Shown in pieces: positions 1 to 6,657 of a DNA stretch of 47,920 nt. This stretch comes from Acidobacteriota bacterium (lineage in GTDB: Bacteria > Acidobacteriota > Vicinamibacteria > Vicinamibacterales > UBA2999): assembly GCA_021730945.1 (NCBI GenBank), contig JAKFYH010000026.1:1-47920 (forward strand). Direction: 5' to 3'. Every line of letters begins with the position of its first letter. The first letter of the stretch is position 1. Made by a program: the position numbers and the translations under genes. Under the pieces are notes generated by a model. The model saw only the letters and a list, made by a program, of their open reading frames with translations, made no database searches and was not told the DNA's origin.

Positions 1-996
1 TCCTGCCCGGCCGCCGCGCCGCCCACTGCCGATCCTTACGCCACCAATCCGAATCCGGGAGCCACACAGTTTCCACTGGCCGCGGCGGCCGGGCAGGATA
101 GCGGGGCCAAGGCGACGGCCCCGGCCGGCGCCATCAACCAGGGCGCGTTCGACCCGGCCACCTGGAAGTACGGCACCGCTTTCGGGCCGCCGGCGGGATC
201 GCGGGTGTGGAATCCGGCGAAGCTCAAGCTGATGCAGGGTGGCAAGGTGACCGGCGGCACGCTGTTCGCCGCCACCGACCCCTCGACCTACTGCGCGATG
301 GCCAATGCCGGCTACGACTTCATCTGGACCGAGATGCAGCACGGGCAGACCGACTGGCAAGCCGTGGCGCGCATGTGGCGTACCTGTCCGCACGCCAAGG
401 CGGTGCCTGGTGCCCGTGTCGCCTATACCGACGAACGCGAGATTCAGCATGCCCTCGATGCCGGCGCACTGGTGATTGTGGTGCCCACCGTGGACACGGT
501 GGCCGAGGCCGTTCAGGCCCGCGACTGGACCTACTTTCCGCCACTCGGCCGCCGCAGCAATGGCGGCGGCCAGGCCTTTGACGGGGCCATGTGGGGCGGT
601 GTACCCGGTGGCTATCGCAATACCGCCAACGACAACATCGTGCTGGTCCTGATGATCGAGACGCTCGAGGGGCTGAAGAATGCGGCGGAGATCGCCAAGG
701 TGCCCGGCGTCAGCGCCATCTTTGCGGCCAGCGGCGACCTGGGCAATTTCACCGGCTATCGCCAGGGTTCGCCGGACTACGAGCGCGCCATCAACATGGT
801 GCATGACGCGGCGGTGAACGCCGGCGTGCGGCTGTGTGGTCCCTTCGCGTGGCGTGATCGCCCGGACTTCACCTGCTTCCAGGCCGGCAGCGAGACCGCG
901 GCCATTGCGCGGGGCGTGGCGGCCGAGCTCGGGCCCCTGGCCAATACCCAAGGACAGCCAGAGGTGGGCCCCTTCGCCGCCAGGCCCAAGCCGTGA
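1..996 (+). CDS. HpcH/HpaI aldolase/citrate lyase family protein, 5' truncated by window edge
   Basis: The frame is open from base 1, so the gene begins upstream of the window; GTG at 205 is only an internal codon. The visible part is about 331 residues. The first ~70 are Ala/Pro/Gly-rich and low in complexity, like a linker after an export signal. The enzyme domain then starts (VWNPAKLKLMQGGKV). Family hallmarks are the EMQHG segment, GRRSNGGG, the strand with IETLEGL, and FAASGDLGNF. This family of (beta/alpha)8 enzymes makes or cleaves 2-keto-3-deoxy acids with a divalent metal bound by Glu and Asp, here probably in IETLEG and ASGDLG. Substrate is unknown. The gene ends 84 bases before a Tat-exported PLP enzyme, which has its own promoter-like sequence. 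Export is an inference because the N-terminus is missing. Confidence 0.85.
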   Translation, partial: SCPAAAPPTADPYATNPNPGATQFPLAAAAGQDSGAKATAPAGAINQGAFDPATWKYGTAFGPPAGSRVWNPAKLKLMQGGKVTGGTLFAATDPSTYCAMANAGYDFIWTEMQHGQTDWQAVARMWRTCPHAKAVPGARVAYTDEREIQHALDAGALVIVVPTVDTVAEAVQARDWTYFPPLGRRSNGGGQAFDGAMWGGVPGGYRNTANDNIVLVLMIETLEGLKNAAEIAKVPGVSAIFAASGDLGNFTGYRQGSPDYERAINMVHDAAVNAGVRLCGPFAWRDRPDFTCFQAGSETAAIARGVAAELGPLANTQGQPEVGPFAARPKP

Positions 997-1030
997 CCGG
1001 CCCGGGCGGGCGAACCGGCCAATAAATGAC

Positions 1031-1059
1031 TCGTCACACCCTGTCTCAGGGTGTAGTAT
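1031..1059 (+). promoter_or_regulatory. Promoter with palindromic operator in the spacer
   Basis: A -35-like TCGTCA (1031-1036) and a -10-like TAGTAT (1054-1059) are 17 bp apart. The spacer is nearly filled by a perfect 8-bp inverted repeat, ACACCCTG-TCT-CAGGGTGT (1036-1054). A dyad here is typical of repressor or MerR/PadR-type sites. It lies 22 bp before the PatB/MalY-like gene. No regulator gene is adjacent. Confidence 0.5.
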
Positions 1060-1080
1060 CTGCGGCGTGAGGGCCCAAGC

Positions 1081-2481
1081 ATGTCATTAACGGATGGATT
1101 GAACCGACGCGCGTTCCTGCGCAACGCAGGACTAACCGCTCTAGCAGGAGCGGCGGCAGGCACCAGCAACCCCCTGATGGCCGCCGCAGGCTCGGCTTTC
1201 CAGGCACCCGCCAACGGTAAGTTTGATTTCGACACGGTCTACAACCGTTTCGGCAGCCACTCGACCAAGTTCGACCAGCAGATTCGCGTCTACGGCAAAG
1301 GCAGCGTGGAAGTCGGCATGGGCATCGCCGATATCGACTTCAAGGCCGCGCCGTGCATCACCGACGCGTTGGCGGCCCGGCTCAAGCACGAGAACTGGGG
1401 CTACCTTGACATGGGCGAAGCCACGCCGATGATGACCGAGGCCGTGGCCGCGTGGAACAAGAAGCATTACGGCGTCGACATCAACCCGAGCAGCATGACG
1501 CTGTCGGCCGGTGTGCATCCGGCGATCATTGCCGCCTTGGTGACCTTCTCACCGAAGGGCAGCAAGGTCCTGTTGCAGACGCCGACGTACAACGGCTTCT
1601 ACGGCGACCTGACCGCCTCGCAGACCAAGGCCGAGGATGTGCCGCTCAAGTTCGTGAACGGCCAGTTCGCGATGGACTTCGAGGAGTTCGAGCGCCGCAT
1701 CAGCATCGACACCAACACTTTCATCCTGTGCAACCCGCAGAACCCGACCGGGAACTGCTGGTCGGCGGCCGACCTGACGCGCATCGGCGAGATCTGCCTC
1801 AAGCACCGCGTGATCGTGCTGGCCGACGAGATTCACTGCGACTGGGTGAGCAAAGGCCAGAAGTACACGCCGTTTGCCAGCCTCCCCAACAAGGCCATCG
1901 TCGACAACAGCATGACCTTCAAGGCGGCGAGCAAGTCGTTCGGTCTCGCGGCGCACAAGGTGGCCTGGTTCTACTCGACCAACCCCGAGTTGATGGCCCG
2001 GGTCCGGCCCAACCACCGCGCCGACCTCAATACCCTCGGCATCGTCGCCAACCAGGCGGCGATCACCGAAGGCGAGGAGTGGCAGCGGCAGGCCAGCGAG
2101 TACGTGAGCGGCACGCACGACATGGTGGTCAACTTTGTTGCTGACAAGATCCCGATGATCAAGGTTCACCGCGCGCAGGGCACCTACCTGACCTGGCTCG
2201 ACGTGACCGCGGTGGCCGAGAAGATCAACTCCAAGCAGATGGCGGCCGACTACAACAAGAGCAAGGCCGCGAACATGCCGAACCTGACGCCCGAGCAGAT
2301 GGTCGAGCGCTTCTTCGTGAAGTATGCCAAGGTGCACCTGAACCAGGGCGCCAGCTACGGCACGGGCGGCGCCAACCACATGCGCATGAACATCGGCACC
2401 TCGCGCAAGCTGGTGGAGACGGCGCTCAACAGCATCGCCAACGCCTGCAAGAACGCCGGCACCAACACCAACGTGTTCTAG
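1081..2481 (+). CDS. Tat-exported PatB/MalY-like PLP-dependent aminotransferase / C-S lyase
   Basis: This is a 466-residue fold-type I PLP enzyme. The N-terminus has a twin-arginine signal (NRRAFLRNAG followed by an Ala-rich stretch), so the enzyme should be folded with its cofactor and then exported. Catalytic features are CNPQNPTGN, ADEIHCDW (Asp that contacts the PLP nitrogen), and the Schiff-base lysine, which I place at Lys285 in KAASKSFGLA. The opening block (FDTVYNRFGSHSTKFD, then GIADIDF) and the EIHCD motif match the MalY/PatB cystathionine beta-lyase-like branch rather than AspC. Known members cleave C-S bonds or transaminate; the substrate here is not readable. Start is the ATG at 1081. 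A strong terminator follows, so it is likely monocistronic. Confidence 0.85.
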   Translation: MSLTDGLNRRAFLRNAGLTALAGAAAGTSNPLMAAAGSAFQAPANGKFDFDTVYNRFGSHSTKFDQQIRVYGKGSVEVGMGIADIDFKAAPCITDALAARLKHENWGYLDMGEATPMMTEAVAAWNKKHYGVDINPSSMTLSAGVHPAIIAALVTFSPKGSKVLLQTPTYNGFYGDLTASQTKAEDVPLKFVNGQFAMDFEEFERRISIDTNTFILCNPQNPTGNCWSAADLTRIGEICLKHRVIVLADEIHCDWVSKGQKYTPFASLPNKAIVDNSMTFKAASKSFGLAAHKVAWFYSTNPELMARVRPNHRADLNTLGIVANQAAITEGEEWQRQASEYVSGTHDMVVNFVADKIPMIKVHRAQGTYLTWLDVTAVAEKINSKQMAADYNKSKAANMPNLTPEQMVERFFVKYAKVHLNQGASYGTGGANHMRMNIGTSRKLVETALNSIANACKNAGTNTNVF

Positions 2482-2524
2482 GACCGGCCCGCCACTCGTG
2501 AGGGTGGCCAATCAAAACGCCAGG

Positions 2525-2552
2525 AAGGGCCCTTCGGGGCCCTTTCTTTTTT
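2525..2552 (+). terminator. Rho-independent terminator
   Basis: An 8-bp perfect stem (AAGGGCCC / GGGCCCTT) closed by a UUCG tetraloop at 2533-2536 is followed by a T-rich tract TCTTTTTT. It lies 43 bases after the stop of the PLP enzyme gene. Confidence 0.92.
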
Positions 2553-2634
2553 GCGCTTCATCAGTGGCGGCCCGGCTGCTGGCCCGGATTGGCTCACGGC
2601 TGGGCTTTCTGGTAAGCTGATCACCTGCCCTTAA

Positions 2635-2710
2635 GCCGGCGTAGCTCAGTTGGTAGAGCAGCTGATTCGTAATCAGCAGGTCGTCCGTTCAAGCCGGATC
2701 GCCGGCTCCA
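2635..2710 (+). tRNA. tRNA-Thr (anticodon CGU)
   Basis: A 76-base cloverleaf with encoded CCA. The acceptor stem is GCCGGCG/CGCCGGC, the D-arm GCTC-AGTTGGTA-GAGC, the anticodon stem GCTGA/TCAGC around TTCGTAA (anticodon CGT), and the T-arm GTCCG-TTCAAGC-CGGAT with one G-U pair. The discriminator base is T and CCA is at 2708-2710. It reads ACG threonine codons. Confidence 0.95.
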
Positions 2711-2956
2711 GTTTTCCTGATTGCCAATCGTCAATCGAGTGAGTGTGTGACTGTTTGGTGATTGACGAATTCTGGAATGAGTGACTCGATTGGGGATGGC
2801 CGATTGGGTGTTTGGCGGGATGCCCGTCGCACGGTCACCCAATCACCCAATGGATTCACGAATTCCCACAATCACCGGATCGCCCAACAGTCGGCAATCT
2901 GTCGATCGCAAATCGTCAATGCCTCCCACTCTTTCCTCCTCCTTCACCCCTTCGGT
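2711..2956 (+). repeat. Intergenic stretch of degenerate short repeats
   Basis: About 250 bases between tRNA-Thr and the DinB-like gene have no credible gene. The region is less GC-rich than its neighbours and is made of reiterated short words such as GATTG, CAATCG, TCACCCAAT and GATTGGG on both strands. Short open frames here (for example 2762-2959) are repeat-derived. It looks like decayed tandem or inverted repeat material. Confidence 0.6.
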
Positions 2957-2962
2957 TAGAAT
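2957..2962 (+). promoter_or_regulatory. -10 element for a probably leaderless transcript
   Basis: TAGAAT ends only 6 bases before the ATG at 2969. Transcription would begin at or next to the start codon, so the mRNA would have little or no leader. No Shine-Dalgarno sequence is visible and no convincing -35 is present. Confidence 0.5.
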
Positions 2963-2968
2963 CCGCCC

Positions 2969-3448
2969 ATGCTGTCCGCCCAACTTGCCGCTCTCTACAC
3001 GCGCGACCTGACCCGCCTGGTGCAGGAACTCGACGCTTTTCCCGACACTGACACGCTCTGGCAGACGCGGGCCGGCATCACCAACTCCGCCGGCAACCTC
3101 GCCCTGCACCTGGAAGGCAACCTCCGTGAGTTCATCGGCCGGCTGCTGGGGAAGATCGACTACACGCGTGATCGGCCGCGCGAGTTCAGCGACTCGGGCA
3201 TGGTCAAGCGCGATCTCGTCGCCCGGCTGTCGGCCGTGCGCGATGAGATTCCGCCGGTGATCGCAAGCCTGTCGGCGGAGCAGTTGGCGGCGGCATATCC
3301 GCAGGTCTACAGTGGCATGACGCTGCCGACGCAGCAGATGCTGATCCACCTCGAAGGGCACTTGAGCTACCACCTTGGGCAGATTGACTACCTGCGCCGG
3401 CTGCTCACCGGCGATGGCGCTATTTCGCTCGCCGAGCTTCAGCAATAA
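2969..3448 (+). CDS. DinB-like / DUF1572 family protein
   Basis: A 159-residue helical protein resembling the DinB/YfiT four-helix-bundle superfamily (DUF1572 branch). His residues sit in the positions expected of a metal triad: LALHLEGNLREF in the second helix and HLEGHLSYHLGQ in the last. The family holds putative metal-dependent thiol transferases and damage-induced proteins. No reaction can be assigned here. The ATG at 2969 follows directly after a TAGAAT -10 box. Its 3' end overlaps the convergent hydrolase gene by 29 bases (3420-3448), so both transcripts must run through each other's ends. Confidence 0.75.
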   Translation: MLSAQLAALYTRDLTRLVQELDAFPDTDTLWQTRAGITNSAGNLALHLEGNLREFIGRLLGKIDYTRDRPREFSDSGMVKRDLVARLSAVRDEIPPVIASLSAEQLAAAYPQVYSGMTLPTQQMLIHLEGHLSYHLGQIDYLRRLLTGDGAISLAELQQ

Positions 3449-4910
3449 GCTCGGCACCGTCGGCGGCGGTGATGAAGCGCGCGGCGACCAGCGCCTTCAC
3501 GTTCGCCTCGACCGCCTTCGCATAATCACCGGGCTTCGGATAGAGCTCCGCCAGTCGCGCGGCGTCGAACGGCAGTTCGTGGCCCGCGATGCGGCAGAAC
3601 GATTCGCCCGTCGAGTTGCCGTTCCACGTACTGGTCGGCACATCCAGGAACGGCGAGCGCACGCCTCCCGTCACGTTGCCGAACCGATCGAGCACGGGCT
3701 TGCCGTCCACGACCGTGATCTGTGCCGCCCTGGGCGGCGGCGTGCCCGTGCGCACCCAGAGGTCGAGGTTCTGCAGAATCGCGTTGAACCCAATGCGGCT
3801 GGGAAACCGGCTCCGTGGCCCTTCGTTGCACGCCATGGGCGGTACCGCCCGGCCGGCGCGGACGATGTCGTCGGGAGCGGCGGCGTAGGCGAGTTCATCC
3901 GGCGTGGCGTGGCCCGAGCCAGAAATCTCGTAGTTACGTGTCAGGTTCGGCGCGACGTCGCTGTCGGCCAGGCGGGCGCCGACCGAGGGCAGGTAGTCGC
4001 TCTGGCTCATCACGCGGACCACCGGGACACCGGCGTCCTTGATTGCGCGCCGCGGGTCGCCCGCCGGAATGGGCGGCGCGCACTGGTTGATCGGCGACGG
4101 TCCACTCGCCACAGCAATCAGGTAGGCGTCAAATAGTGGCTTGCCACGCTGCTGCAGGTCGAGCGGATGGATGGCGTTCACGTAGGTGTAAAGGTAGCCG
4201 CCGGTTTGGGAGTAGCCCCAGGCATAGAGGCGTGCCACCGGGTGCGTGCCACCGGCCTGGCCATAGGTGAACGGGTTATTGGCACCCGTGCCGCGCAGCC
4301 ATTGACCGACCTGTCGGTGCATGTCCCACACCAGGCCGTTTTCGGTCGCGCGGTCGCTGTCGCGTGCCACGGTGTCGCAGTTCTCCGGGTCGTTGGCCTC
4401 GAGCGGATTGGCCCACGACAGTGCGGCGTAACGCGCGGGGTTGAATGCCTTCAACGACTGGACGGCGACTGGCTTGGCGGTGATGCCGACCCACGCGTCG
4501 CCGTTGCGCACGAACTGCGCGTTGGACACTGCCCACCCGATGTTCAAGTCGAACAGGTTCGACGGGTTCAGCATCTCCACGACGACAGTGCCGCTGAACC
4601 GGGCGCGGTCGGCGGGCCGGCGCACCAGTACGCGGGTGGAGTACGGCGCGTTGGCGGTCCGGATGACGGCCGGTCCAGGCGCAGGCCAGTCGTAGACGTT
4701 GGCCGTGCCGCTGAACAGGAACTCCTCCTCGAGGTAGCCGACGTGCCGCAGGTCTGACGGCGTGCGGGTGTGGTCGGCCGCGCCGAATGGGTACGACGTC
4801 GCCGACACCGGAAGTGGGCCGTCGGCCCGATAGGGAAGCGCGGCCTGGGCCGATCCCACGTGGGGCAGGGACCAGCTCAGCAGGACAGCAAGCAGGAGGC
4901 ATCGAGTCAT
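3420..4910 (-). CDS. Secreted alpha/beta-hydrolase domain protein
   Basis: A 496-residue protein with a clear signal peptide (MTRCLLLAVLLSWSLPHVGS, cut near AQA). It matches the long exported alpha/beta-hydrolase-domain family of Gram-negative soil bacteria. The nucleophile elbow is probably GYSQTGGY, in the segment LYAWGYSQTGGYLYTY, and a late His lies in SGSGHATPDE. A conserved core block reads VVVEMLNPSN then DLNIGWAV. The substrate is unknown; relatives are annotated only as hydrolases. ATG at 4910 is chosen because it opens the signal peptide; an in-frame extension to 5111 would run into the divergent TPR gene and is rejected. Confidence 0.8.
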   Translation of the reverse strand: MTRCLLLAVLLSWSLPHVGSAQAALPYRADGPLPVSATSYPFGAADHTRTPSDLRHVGYLEEEFLFSGTANVYDWPAPGPAVIRTANAPYSTRVLVRRPADRARFSGTVVVEMLNPSNLFDLNIGWAVSNAQFVRNGDAWVGITAKPVAVQSLKAFNPARYAALSWANPLEANDPENCDTVARDSDRATENGLVWDMHRQVGQWLRGTGANNPFTYGQAGGTHPVARLYAWGYSQTGGYLYTYVNAIHPLDLQQRGKPLFDAYLIAVASGPSPINQCAPPIPAGDPRRAIKDAGVPVVRVMSQSDYLPSVGARLADSDVAPNLTRNYEISGSGHATPDELAYAAAPDDIVRAGRAVPPMACNEGPRSRFPSRIGFNAILQNLDLWVRTGTPPPRAAQITVVDGKPVLDRFGNVTGGVRSPFLDVPTSTWNGNSTGESFCRIAGHELPFDAARLAELYPKPGDYAKAVEANVKALVAARFITAADGAELIAEARRAK

Positions 4911-4968
4911 CGCGCGATAGTGTAGCCGGGGTCCTGTCACCGGAGTAAACTCCCCCCGGAGGTTTGCT

Positions 4969-6573
4969 ATGCGTCGTCTGCTAACGTGTGCGCTCGTGAC
5001 CCTGGCGCTTGCCGCCCCGGCTTCGGCACAACTCGACAACGTCGGCAAGTTGACGTTCCCCACGTCCGCCTCGCCGGCGGCCCAGCAGCACTTCCTGCGG
5101 GGGGTCGCCATTCTCCACAGCTTTGGCTGGAAACAGGCGATCGAAGAATTCCAGTTGGCCCAGAAAGCGCAGCCCGACTTCGCGCTGGCGTACTGGGGCG
5201 AGACGCTTTGCTACAACCATCCGCTCAATTCACAAATGGATCCGAAGGAGCCAAGGGCGGTGCTGGCGCGCCTTGGCGCCAGTCGGACGGCGCGCGCCGC
5301 CAAGGCGCCGACCGATCGCGAGAAGGGCTTCCTGAACGCCGTCGAGGAACTCTGGGGTGACGGTGATTCTGCCAAGCGTCGCATTGCCTACATGGACGCG
5401 ATGGAGCGCCTCTACAAGCAGTTCCCGGCCGACGATGAGGTGAAGACGTTCTATGCGTTGTCGATCCTGAGCGCGTCGAGCGCCGTCGACGACCGCACCG
5501 CGCGCATGAACGTCAAGGCTGGGGCCCTGGCAATGGAGGTGTTCAAGCGCAATCCGAACCATCCCGGCGCGACGCACTACATCATTCATGCGTTCGACGA
5601 CCCGATCCACGCGCCGCTGGCGCTGGAGGCGGCGAAGGTCTACGCCGCGATCGTTCCGTCGGTGTCGCACGCCGTGCACATGCCGACCCACATCTTCATC
5701 CAGCATGGAATGTGGAATGAGGTCGCCAACCAGAACATCCGCGCGTTCAACGTCGGCAAGCAGTTGTGGCAGCCGGGCGATGTACCGGGCGACATGTCGC
5801 ACTCCGGTGATTGGGGCCAGTACGGCTTCCTGCAGTTGGGCGACTACGCCGGCGCGCGCGAGCGCATCCAGGCGTTCGAGTGGATGGTCGAGACCACAAA
5901 GAACCCGCGCGCCAGCTCGGCGCTGGCGCTGGTCAGGGCGCGCTACATCATCGAGACCGAAGAGTGGAAGGTGCAGCCGGTCGCCGACACCGCGTCGAAC
6001 GAGACGATTCTTGCCAACGGCTTCAGCGCCGTGAAGACCGGCGACATGGCGACGGCGGCGAAGATGGAAGCGCTGCTCGCCGCCAAGGCGAAAGCGGCGC
6101 CGGGGTCGGCTGACACGAGCAACCCTCATGCCGACCATGGCGCGGCGCCGAAGCCGGCGGCAGCGCCGGCGCCGGGCGGGTCTGATGCCGGCAAGGGCGT
6201 CCGCATCATGCACAAGGAACTGGCTGCCCAGATCGCGCTGGCCCAGGGCCAGGCGGACCAGGCCATTCAGTTGCTGCGGGAAGCGGTTCAGATCGAAGAA
6301 AGCATGCGTCCGCCCAATGGCGCCGCCGATCCCGTGAAGCCGTCGCACGAACTGCTGGGCGAGGTCCTGCTGCAGGCGGGCAAGCCCGCCGAGGCGGCCG
6401 AAGCCTTCGAAGCCAGCTTGCTGCGCATGCCAAATCGTGCGCGGTCGCTGATGGGGGCCGTCCGCGCCCATGCCGCCGCCGGGCACAAGGACCTCGCGGC
6501 CGAGCGGTATGCGACGTTGAACAGCTTCTGGAAGGGTAAGCCGGTCAGCAGTCCCACTACCGAAGCCCGGTAG
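4969..6573 (+). CDS. Secreted TPR-repeat protein
   Basis: A 534-residue protein with a signal peptide (MRRLLTCALVTLALAAPASA) and helical TPR-like repeats. The first lies near residues 40-75 (HSFGWKQAIEEFQLAQKAQP). Later pairs lie around 285-310 and 415-520. The middle carries two conserved blocks, THYIIHAFDDPIHAP and HAVHMPTHIFIQHG, rich in His and Asp. They are typical of a family common in Acidobacteriota and suggest a metal site or a structural core. An Ala/Pro/Gly-rich linker lies near residues 370-405. A GGAGG Shine-Dalgarno sequence precedes the ATG. Partner and function are unknown. Confidence 0.8.
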   Translation: MRRLLTCALVTLALAAPASAQLDNVGKLTFPTSASPAAQQHFLRGVAILHSFGWKQAIEEFQLAQKAQPDFALAYWGETLCYNHPLNSQMDPKEPRAVLARLGASRTARAAKAPTDREKGFLNAVEELWGDGDSAKRRIAYMDAMERLYKQFPADDEVKTFYALSILSASSAVDDRTARMNVKAGALAMEVFKRNPNHPGATHYIIHAFDDPIHAPLALEAAKVYAAIVPSVSHAVHMPTHIFIQHGMWNEVANQNIRAFNVGKQLWQPGDVPGDMSHSGDWGQYGFLQLGDYAGARERIQAFEWMVETTKNPRASSALALVRARYIIETEEWKVQPVADTASNETILANGFSAVKTGDMATAAKMEALLAAKAKAAPGSADTSNPHADHGAAPKPAAAPAPGGSDAGKGVRIMHKELAAQIALAQGQADQAIQLLREAVQIEESMRPPNGAADPVKPSHELLGEVLLQAGKPAEAAEAFEASLLRMPNRARSLMGAVRAHAAAGHKDLAAERYATLNSFWKGKPVSSPTTEAR

Positions 6574-6644
6574 TTGAACCCCCCGGCGGCAGGGGGTAGA
6601 ATTGAAGGTTACAGGCGAGATCAAATTCTCGCCTGTAACCTTCA
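6574..6644 (+). promoter_or_regulatory. uvrA promoter with 18-bp palindrome at the transcription start
   Basis: TTGAAC (6574-6579), a 17-bp spacer, and TAGAAT (6597-6602) form a near-consensus sigma-70-type promoter. A perfect 18-bp inverted repeat begins one base after the -10: arms 6603-6620 and 6627-6644 with the 6-base loop TCAAAT. It would cover the +1 site as DNA (an operator) or form a stable hairpin at the 5' end of the mRNA, 13 bases before the uvrA ATG. It matches neither LexA consensus I know (CTGT-N8-ACAG or GTTC-N-GAAC). Confidence 0.75.
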
Positions 6645-6657
6645 CTCACCATTAACC

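Noticed and set aside
2843-3457. Minus-strand frame opposite the DinB-like gene
   Set aside because: It starts inside repeat sequence and opposes a clear gene; no recognisable domain.
4911-5111. N-terminal extension of the hydrolase gene to 5111
   Set aside because: It would overlap the signal peptide of the divergent TPR gene, and the MTRCLLL start gives a proper signal peptide.
6574-6657. N-terminal extension of UvrA to 6574
   Set aside because: The added residues are encoded by the promoter and palindrome and do not match UvrA homologues.
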